Assembly (NCBI GenBank): GCA_902776725.1
Contig: CACYQX010000012.1
Span: 1 to 37,902 of the forward strand
Source of the DNA: an uncultured Eubacteriales bacterium
Lineage (GTDB): Bacteria > Bacillota > Clostridia > Peptostreptococcales > Anaerovoracaceae
Direction: 5' to 3'
DNA length: 37,902 nucleotides
The stretch's first letter is position 1, and each line of letters begins with the position of its first letter. The notes beneath the pieces are model-generated. The model saw nothing but the letters and a program-made list of their open reading frames with translations, was not told the DNA's origin and did no database searches. The position numbers and the translations under genes are program-made. Shown here piece after piece: positions 31,857 through 37,902 of the stretch.

Positions 31857-32720
31857 CTACTTGATATCTCTGTGTTCCAAGGTGATTCTATAACCTCTTT
31901 CCTTCAGTACCCTACTCATTTTTTCTGCCATCGCAACCGATCTGTGCTGACCGCCCGTGCATCCAAAGGCCAGATTGATATGCTGCTTGCCTTCTTTGAT
32001 GTAACTCGGGATCATCTCTTCGAGAAGGTTTGCGAGATCCTCTGCAAACTTTACGGCTACAGGCTGCTTAAACACGTAATCAAAAACCTTTTTGTTTCTT
32101 CCCGTCAATTTGCGAAGCGACTGCACGTAATACGGGTTGGGAATAAACCTCATATCAAAGATTACATCCGACTCCGACGGGAGCCCTCTCTTGTAACCGA
32201 AGGACATTACGTTTATTGCAAAGACGCTATCGCCTTCTCCCCCAAAGAGACGTCCTATCTCACCCTTGAGATCGCTGACCTTGAGATTGGTCGTGTCGAT
32301 TATGTAGTCGGACATATCTCTTATATCCGCAAGCATTTCTTTTTCCTTTGCGATTACCGCGCGATTTGTCGGACCGCCCGCCGCAAGCGGATGGTCTCTT
32401 CTCGTCTCGTTGAACCTCTTTACAAGAGTTCTCTCTGAAGCATCAAGGAAGAGCACCTTGCAATCCACCTTGGGATCGTTCTTGAGTTCCTCCAAACATT
32501 CCTTACAGTCATCAAAGAAAACTCCGCCTCTTATATCAACTACGAAGGCCGCTTTGTGAATCTTCTTTTTTGAAGCTATCGTTAGGTCGATAAAACTTGT
32601 TATCAGCGAAGGCGGCATATTGTCGACGCAGTAATAGTTCTGATCTTCAAACCAGTCAATAGCATTTGTTTTTCCCGCTCCGGAAAGCCCGGTCAGGATT
32701 ACGACTTCCATTTTTTCCAT
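31857..32720 (-). CDS. rapZ: RNase adapter/nucleotide-binding protein RapZ (YvcJ)
   Basis: 287 residues. Walker A GLSGAGKT (about 11-18) and Walker B-like VDIRGGVFF are in the N-terminal half. FDMRFIPNPYYVQSLRKLTG and HINLAFGCTGGQHRSVAMAEKM mark the C-terminal half. In E. coli RapZ controls GlmS through small RNA decay; in Bacillus YvcJ affects competence. The ATG overlaps the murB stop by one base (TAATG) with GGAGAG upstream. Confidence 0.96.
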   Translation of the reverse strand: MEKMEVVILTGLSGAGKTNAIDWFEDQNYYCVDNMPPSLITSFIDLTIASKKKIHKAAFVVDIRGGVFFDDCKECLEELKNDPKVDCKVLFLDASERTLVKRFNETRRDHPLAAGGPTNRAVIAKEKEMLADIRDMSDYIIDTTNLKVSDLKGEIGRLFGGEGDSVFAINVMSFGYKRGLPSESDVIFDMRFIPNPYYVQSLRKLTGRNKKVFDYVFKQPVAVKFAEDLANLLEEMIPSYIKEGKQHINLAFGCTGGQHRSVAMAEKMSRVLKERGYRITLEHRDIK

Positions 32721-33661
32721 TAAATCTCTCCGATAAATCTTACTTCCGGTTCGAGCATTACGCCGAACTCTTCACACACTTTATCTTGAACGGCATGCAT
32801 CAGCTCGACTATATCGCTCGCTGTCGCATCGCCCGTATTTATTACAAATCCACAGTGTTTTTCGGACACCTGCGCACCTCCAACCGAGAATCCCGCAAGT
32901 CCCGCGGCTTCTATAAGGCGTCCCGCAAAATCGCCTTCGGGCCTCTTGAAGAAACTCCCCGCGCTCGGGTACTCAAGAGGTTGCTTGCTTGATCTTCTCT
33001 CCGCAAAGTCCTTCATCTTGGCTTCAATTTCTTCTTTATCGCCCTTCTTTAGTATGAATATGGCGGATAGGATTATATCTCCCGTGTCCATGATCTTGCT
33101 ATGCCTATACCCGAGTTCAAGCTCCTCCGCGGAGACCGTCTTAAGCACAAATTGACCGTTTTCTTCCGAAATGAGCGATACCGAATGGAGCACATCTTTT
33201 ATCTCCCCGTCATAGGCGCCCGCGTTCATAAAGACCGCGCCACCTACGCTCCCCGGAATCCCTGCCGCAAACTCAAGCCCCGTGAGACTCGCTGATGCGG
33301 CGGCGCGTGCGACCTTTGATAGGAGCATCGCAGAGCCCGCCGTAAGCGCATGGCATCCCAAAGATCCATCGCAGTCCGCTTCGATTTCGCAATCCTCACA
33401 AACACCGCATTCACCGAGAGGAATAAGGCCTATCGTATCAAAATCTCCCCCTGCCTTGATAACAGTGCCCTCGTATTCTCCGTCAAGAAAGAGCGTATTG
33501 GTTCCGTTACCCAAAAATACATACGGCTCACCGCTTTCCCTCAACTCGGAAAGAAGCCCGAGAAGTTCCTCTGGGCTTTCAACGACTATGAGTTTCTTTG
33601 CGGTACCACCCGCTTTGAAACTCGTATATTTACTCATATCGGCATGTTCGATAATCGTCAT
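32720..33661 (-). CDS. murB: UDP-N-acetylmuramate dehydrogenase MurB with a Cys-rich insertion
   Basis: 313 residues from ATG 33661, which has AGAGG 8 bases upstream; a GTG at 33679 lacks a site. MurB reduces UDP-GlcNAc-enolpyruvate with NADPH and FAD in the cytosol. FAD-domain motifs YTSFKAGGTAKKLIV, LGNGTNTLF, GLEFAAGIPGSVGGAVFMNAGAY and the catalytic-Ser segment YPSAGSFFKRP are present. The ending VRFIGE is normal. Between the strand after VIKAGGDFDTIGLIPLG and ALTAGSA lies an insertion with Cys 85, 88, 91, 97 and 103 (C-x2-C-x2-C-x5-C-x5-C), absent from the MurB proteins I remember. It sits on the surface of the FAD domain and may bind metal. Confidence 0.95.
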   Translation of the reverse strand: MTIIEHADMSKYTSFKAGGTAKKLIVVESPEELLGLLSELRESGEPYVFLGNGTNTLFLDGEYEGTVIKAGGDFDTIGLIPLGECGVCEDCEIEADCDGSLGCHALTAGSAMLLSKVARAAASASLTGLEFAAGIPGSVGGAVFMNAGAYDGEIKDVLHSVSLISEENGQFVLKTVSAEELELGYRHSKIMDTGDIILSAIFILKKGDKEEIEAKMKDFAERRSSKQPLEYPSAGSFFKRPEGDFAGRLIEAAGLAGFSVGGAQVSEKHCGFVINTGDATASDIVELMHAVQDKVCEEFGVMLEPEVRFIGEI

Positions 33662-33683
33662 CAAGTATTCCTCTCGCACTCTA

Positions 33684-35018
33684 TTAATTGTCGCCTTTTA
33701 ATTCTTCGCTCTTTTCTTCATTAACTCGAAGGTCGTCTTTGTTTATCGCATATTTATCATAGTCCTCGTAGTCAAACGTAAGGACGTCCATTCCGCGCGT
33801 CTCAAGCCTTTTGTCGATAATCTTGCTGAAGTAGTAATAGATAATCGCAAACACCGGAACACCGAGAAGCATTCCAGCAAATCCAAACAGGCCACCAAAC
33901 ACTACGATGGAGAACATTACCCAGAAACTCGATAGCCCGGTTGACTGTCCGAGTATCGCAGGTCCAATTACGTTTCCGTCGAGCTGCTGCAGAACCACTA
34001 TCATAATCAGGAACCAAAGTGCGGTCCACGGGTCAACCGTTGCTATGATAAGCGCGGACGGTATTGCTCCTATAAACGGACCAAAGAACGGAACGATATT
34101 GGTAACGCCTATTATCGTGCTTACCAGTATCGGATACGGCCACCCAAATATCGTCATCACTATAAAGCAGATGATTCCAATTATGAGGGAGTCGATTATC
34201 TTTCCGTTTATAAATCCGCCAAATGTCTTGTTTGTGAATGTAACAAAGTCTTCGAGTTCCCTTGACCTCTTTGGCGAAACAAGCGCAATCGATGTCTTAT
34301 GGATCTGCGCCCTGAACTTTTCTTTTCCGTTAAGAAAATATACGCACGCAACAATACCGAGCACCATGTTTAGCATTCTTCTCAACGTAAGCATTACGCT
34401 CGTGGAAACCCTCTGCACCAGTGTTCCAACTCCCGGAAGGATGATATCCTGAACCCATCTGACGACGTTTTCTCTTAAGCTGTCTACGGCTTCTTCAATC
34501 TGCGCGGCCAGGTCTTGGTTACCCATATTGGTCGTATACTTTTCGACCCAGGTGACAAATCTGTTAAACGCACTAGGAAGTGTGTCACTGATTCTGCTGA
34601 CGCTATCAAAGAGCTGGGGTACCACAAGTGCAACCATACCGCCTACAACTCCCACGAGAAGTAGAATCGATACGATTGACGCCACGATTCTGGATAATGT
34701 TAGCGCAGATTTGCTGCTGACCCTCTCACCCTTTGTCAGAAGCGGATAGAGTTTCTTAACTATCAGGTTATATACCGGTGATAATAGATAGGCCATCACA
34801 AAGCCATAAACAAAAGGCGATATGATTCTTCCCAGATTGACAAGACCCGACTTAAACCCGGTATAATGCGCAACAATCTGATAGAAGATAATCAGTAGCG
34901 CCCCGGCGATAAAGATAGTTAATCCCAGCTTGAACTCAGCCCTATCAATCAGCCTGTTTCTCTTGCCTAAACCCTCTTCGGTTTTCTCGATTGTTTCTTC
35001 GATTTTCTTTTCTTCCAT
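33684..35018 (-). CDS. AI-2E family transporter (YdiK/YtvI-like permease)
   Basis: 444 residues from ATG 35018 (a GTG at 35027 is the alternative). It has about eight membrane helices with the family's order. Two N-terminal helices come first, then a cytoplasmic coiled segment (FDSVSRISDTLPSAFNRFVTWV). The C-terminal block has GKIIDSLIIGIICFIVMTIFGWPYP and NIVPFFGPFIGAIPSALI, and a final helix with GLFGFAGMLLGVPVFAIIYYYF. Members transport varied small molecules or ions (some are Na+/H+ antiporters); the substrate is unknown. Its charged N-terminus (about 25 residues, Glu/Lys-rich) is unusually long. It precedes murB by 22 bases. Confidence 0.92.
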   Translation of the reverse strand: MEEKKIEETIEKTEEGLGKRNRLIDRAEFKLGLTIFIAGALLIIFYQIVAHYTGFKSGLVNLGRIISPFVYGFVMAYLLSPVYNLIVKKLYPLLTKGERVSSKSALTLSRIVASIVSILLLVGVVGGMVALVVPQLFDSVSRISDTLPSAFNRFVTWVEKYTTNMGNQDLAAQIEEAVDSLRENVVRWVQDIILPGVGTLVQRVSTSVMLTLRRMLNMVLGIVACVYFLNGKEKFRAQIHKTSIALVSPKRSRELEDFVTFTNKTFGGFINGKIIDSLIIGIICFIVMTIFGWPYPILVSTIIGVTNIVPFFGPFIGAIPSALIIATVDPWTALWFLIMIVVLQQLDGNVIGPAILGQSTGLSSFWVMFSIVVFGGLFGFAGMLLGVPVFAIIYYYFSKIIDKRLETRGMDVLTFDYEDYDKYAINKDDLRVNEEKSEELKGDN

Positions 35019-35102
35019 TTTTCTCACTCGGCTTTAATCGCTCCGACCTTTTTCCAATACCCGATTTATATCTTTCTGCGGAATTAACAACGCTATCTCT
35101 TG

Positions 35103-36764
35103 CTATTTCTTGCCGATAAGGTTCTTAAAGAATCCTCTTCCGAGCGTTGCTCCGAGGTTTCCTCCAACCTTCTTGCCTATGCTGCCGAACGAACTTCCGA
35201 GAGCCTTACCGACTTCTCTTCCGATAGTTCCACCGACAGAACCGGCGGCACTTGAAGCCTGACGTTCTCTTTCGCGCTGCTGTTTTTCCGCAGCCTTCTG
35301 AGCTTCTCTCTCGGCTTTCTCAGCAGCCTTGACCGCTTCTTTGTGAGCCTTCTCCGCAGCCTTCTGCGCTTCCTTTTCGGCCTTCTCAGCTTCCTTCTGC
35401 TGAGCAAGCGCATACTCTGCCTTTTCCTTCTCAAAGGCTTCTCTCTCGGCATCGAGTCTTGCCTGCTCCGCAGAAATCGCAGCCTGCTCCGACAAAACTT
35501 CAAATGCAGATTCGTTATCCACCATTCCGTCGTATTTACTCATGCCGTCCTGGCTCATCATGCTCTGACGACTCGTCTCTTCTGCCGCAGCCATCTTGCT
35601 CTGCGGGCAGATGATCTTTGTCTTCTGAACCATCGTCGGAATACCCTCGAGGTCGAGGAAGGAAACGATCGCTTCACCTACTCCGAGTTCCGTAATCGCC
35701 TGCTCCGTATCAAAGTCCGGGGTTACTCTGTATGATTGAGCCGCAGCTTTGATTGCCTTCTGCTCTGCAGGCGTATATGCTCTCAGCGCATGCTGAACCT
35801 TGTTGCTGAGCTGCGCAAGAACGCTGTCAGGAATGTCCGCAGGATTTTGCGTAACAAAGTAAACGCCTACACCCTTGGATCTTATGAGCTTAACCATCTG
35901 CTCAATCTTTTGAATGAATACGCTCGGCATATCCGTAAATAGGAAATGCGCTTCGTCGAAGAAGAATACGAGCTTTGGTTTCTCGGGATCTCCCACTTCC
36001 GGAAGATTCTCAAAGAGCTCCGCCATCATCCAAAGGAGGAATACCGCATAGAGCTTCGGATTGTTTACAAGCTTAACTGAATCGAGAACGTTAATCATGC
36101 CCTTGCCGTTATAGTCTGTTCTGATCCAATCCATTATGTCGAGATCGGGTTCACCAAAGAATAGGTTGCCCCCTTGATCCTCGAGCGGAAGAATCGCCCT
36201 TACGATTCCGCCGAGAGACTGCTTGGCGATATTTCCGTATTCAAGAATATATTCATCCTTATGTTCTCCGACGTAGTTAACCATCGCACGGAGATCCTTA
36301 AGGTCTATAAGCAAAAGATTATTGTCATCGGCAATTCTAAAGATAATATTCAAAACGCCTTCCTGCGCTTCGGTAAGATTGAGGATTCTGGCAAGAAGCT
36401 CCGGTCCCATATCCGAAACCGTAGCTCTTATCGGATGACCTTTTTCGCCGTAGATATCCCAGAACGTCGTCGGGTATCCTTTATACGAAAAGCTGTCTCT
36501 TATTCCGAATCTGTCTATACGCTTTTCCATCCCCTCGTTCTGCTCTCCGGGCTCACAGATTCCGGAAACGTCGCCTTTGACGTCGCAGAGAAATACGGGA
36601 ACTCCCGCATCGGCAAACGATTCCGCCATGCACTTCATGGTTATTGTTTTACCTGTACCTGTGGCACCCGCGATAAGTCCGTGCCTATTTGCCATTCCGA
36701 GTTCCAGGTAGACGCGATTTCCGTCTCCGTCTAGTCCCATATAGATTTTGTCATCTACAAACAT
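35103..36764 (-). CDS. HerA/YjgR-type ATPase (DUF853)
   Basis: 553 residues. Walker A GATGTGKT (33-40), LCDVKGDVSGI, Walker B KLVFFFDEAHFLF and the arginine-finger stretch VGVYFVTQNPADIPDSVLAQLSNKVQHALRAYTP define the hexameric HerA-like family. The C-terminus has a long charged coiled coil (about 430-505, repeats on the theme AEKAEREAQKAAEK). It ends with a Gly-rich tail (GGTIGREVGKALGSSFGSIG), as in YjgR. The cellular role is not established, though DNA or protein translocation is assumed from relatives. GGAGGT precedes the ATG. It lies 30 bases after the channel gene. Confidence 0.92.
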   Translation of the reverse strand: MFVDDKIYMGLDGDGNRVYLELGMANRHGLIAGATGTGKTITMKCMAESFADAGVPVFLCDVKGDVSGICEPGEQNEGMEKRIDRFGIRDSFSYKGYPTTFWDIYGEKGHPIRATVSDMGPELLARILNLTEAQEGVLNIIFRIADDNNLLLIDLKDLRAMVNYVGEHKDEYILEYGNIAKQSLGGIVRAILPLEDQGGNLFFGEPDLDIMDWIRTDYNGKGMINVLDSVKLVNNPKLYAVFLLWMMAELFENLPEVGDPEKPKLVFFFDEAHFLFTDMPSVFIQKIEQMVKLIRSKGVGVYFVTQNPADIPDSVLAQLSNKVQHALRAYTPAEQKAIKAAAQSYRVTPDFDTEQAITELGVGEAIVSFLDLEGIPTMVQKTKIICPQSKMAAAEETSRQSMMSQDGMSKYDGMVDNESAFEVLSEQAAISAEQARLDAEREAFEKEKAEYALAQQKEAEKAEKEAQKAAEKAHKEAVKAAEKAEREAQKAAEKQQRERERQASSAAGSVGGTIGREVGKALGSSFGSIGKKVGGNLGATLGRGFFKNLIGKK

Positions 36765-36794
36765 TGGTTACCTCCGTTGTTCCTTGCTATATTC

Positions 36795-37754
36795 CTACTC
36801 ATAATAAACGATCAGTTTGTCGCCGAGCTCTACGTGATAGTCCTCGTTCGGCGTGATTATGGCGCCGCCGCGTTTGGCAAGCATTACGACAACACCAAAG
36901 TATTCCTTCATCTCGTGAACGGCATAGCCAATCCAGCTACTGTCTACGTCCACGATAACTGTGTGAAGATGAATATCGTCAAGGCTCGTTCTGCTGTTCT
37001 TGGTCTGAGTGTATTGTTCAACAAATCCCGCGGAAATAATACCTGTCGGAATCGCAACAAGACCTACTCCCAAGAAACCGATCAGAACACCCATAATCTT
37101 TCCCACAATGGTTACCGGGCTTATGTCGCCATATCCAATCGTGAGTATCGTCGAGAACGTATACCACATTCCCGAAAACGCGTTTTTAAAAAGCTCCGGC
37201 TGCGCCTTGTGCTCTGCGCTATACATGAACAGCGACGCCGAAAGCATGAGAACAAAAATTATAAATAGCGAAGAGAGAAGCTGGTTTCTCTTTTCGTAAA
37301 GTACTGTTTTGATTACGTGGAAGGAATCCGTATTGGCGTTTATTCTAAAGAGGTTGAGTATCCTCACGACTCTGAGCATTCTGAATACAACAAAGCCCGA
37401 GAGGAAGAAGAACGGAAGGATCGTGCAGAGTTCGACGATACCTTCAAAAGAAGTTATGAACTTCCAAACGGCTTTTCCTTTGCTTCCGTCCGGATAGAGA
37501 TATTGCGCTGTCCAAATCCTCAGCACGTATTCAAGGATAAACAGAATTACCGTTACAACTTCAATTGTATTGAAAATGTGATGATACTCGGAAAGCTCTT
37601 CAAACGTCTCAAGGAACATCGCAATGATGTTTATTATAATGACCGCAACAATAACAAAATCAAAGGTGCGGCTTATCTTATCCGTTTCCTTTCCAATCTG
37701 AATCGTATCAAATACTTTTCTTTTTAAGCTTGTATCTGTTTTCTGTTCAGGCAT
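36795..37754 (-). CDS. Voltage-gated-type K+ channel with C-terminal TrkA-C domain
   Basis: 319 residues from ATG 37754 (AAAGG 8 bases upstream; the TTG at 37760 is too close to it). There are six membrane helices. S4 carries Arg 125, 128, 131 and 137 (FRMLRVVRILNLFR), fewer charges than eukaryotic Kv channels. The selectivity filter TIGYGD is at 205-210. After S6 comes a cytosolic RCK_C/TrkA-C domain (about 255-319, VIVDVDSSWIGYAV ... GDKLIVYYE) that usually binds a small regulator. The TrkA-N part is missing. It would set membrane potential or K+ balance. Confidence 0.93.
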   Translation of the reverse strand: MPEQKTDTSLKRKVFDTIQIGKETDKISRTFDFVIVAVIIINIIAMFLETFEELSEYHHIFNTIEVVTVILFILEYVLRIWTAQYLYPDGSKGKAVWKFITSFEGIVELCTILPFFFLSGFVVFRMLRVVRILNLFRINANTDSFHVIKTVLYEKRNQLLSSLFIIFVLMLSASLFMYSAEHKAQPELFKNAFSGMWYTFSTILTIGYGDISPVTIVGKIMGVLIGFLGVGLVAIPTGIISAGFVEQYTQTKNSRTSLDDIHLHTVIVDVDSSWIGYAVHEMKEYFGVVVMLAKRGGAIITPNEDYHVELGDKLIVYYE

Positions 37755-37812
37755 ATACAAAACCTTTTGTTCTTAATTTGGAATCTGTAACTATTTCTAA
37801 GCTTAAAAGCAA

Positions 37813-37902
37813 TTAAAACTCGTAGTTTTTCCCGTTGCTCGCAAGTATGCATTTGCTGCCGAAGCGCTTTGCCATTTCCATTGTCGGATAAAGCCCCGTG
37901 CA
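37813..37902 (-). CDS. 3' end of an unidentified gene (cut by window edge)
   Basis: The minus strand reads 29 codons and a TAA. The visible end is CTGLYPTMEMAKRFGSKCIL followed by ASNGKNYEF. Codon use looks coding and the frame is open to the edge, but I do not recognise the protein. The stop lies 58 bases before the channel gene, which could be in the same transcript. Confidence 0.5.
   Translation of the reverse strand, partial: CTGLYPTMEMAKRFGSKCILASNGKNYEF

Overview
The window looks like chromosomal DNA of an anaerobic, amino-acid-fermenting member of the Clostridia (Firmicutes). The reasons are: consistently strong GGAGG-type ribosome binding sites, a rapZ/whiA/murB neighbourhood, a split (two-gene) transketolase, an ftsE-ftsX-M23 hydrolase-S41 protease cluster, NADP-type glutamate dehydrogenase, a BKACE-family enzyme and a V-type ATPase. 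A Family XIII/Anaerovoracaceae-like organism would fit, but that is a guess. No phage, insertion sequence or CRISPR array is visible.

Layout, left to right (most genes on the minus strand). 1-6495: a cell-wall/division operon read leftwards as ftsE, ftsX, two tandem coiled-coil M23 peptidases, recJ and the start of an S41 protease cut by the window edge. 6705-8452: split transketolase. 8612-9915: a lipoprotein of unknown role and a tiny Rpn-tail-like gene. 9964-12034: gdhA, with a structured leader, and trmL. 12158-12233: tRNA-Lys(CTT). 12314-15583: a NusG_II protein and a Gx-type membrane protein facing a double FMN-binding flavoprotein reductase lipoprotein. Together these look like part of an extracytosolic flavin electron-transfer system. 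15694-20541: an MTAN-like nucleosidase, an EamA exporter, an M42 aminopeptidase and an orphan LytS-type histidine kinase. Two of these genes (EamA and the kinase) appear to be transcribed as leaderless mRNAs. 20670-22106: rlmD.

22142-22506 is the most unusual part. A small minus-strand mRNA with its own promoter and terminator encodes a 28-residue peptide behind a perfect Shine-Dalgarno. A convergent plus-strand RNA of about 77-80 nt, also with its own promoter and terminator, lies antisense to the 3' part of that mRNA. Through a diverged 22-bp direct repeat it could also pair with the peptide's ribosome binding site and start codon. The mRNA's 5' and 3' regions are complementary to each other. 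This is the architecture of a type I toxin-antitoxin (par/fst-like or hok-like) locus, but the peptide is hydrophilic and I do not recognise it.

22613-29704 is a seven-gene V-ATPase operon (E, DUF2764, A, B, D, I, K) in the order known from Chlamydia and spirochaetes. The K subunit keeps the Na+-ligand residues known from Enterococcus hirae NtpK. It is preceded by a 330-bp leader region with hairpins. 30034-37754 is a second leftward series: K+ channel, HerA/YjgR-like ATPase, AI-2E-type permease, murB (with a Cys-rich insertion), rapZ, a BKACE enzyme where yvcK usually sits, and whiA. The last 90 bases hold the 3' end of an unidentified gene.

All calls rest on reading the sequence and remembered family features. 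No database search was possible.
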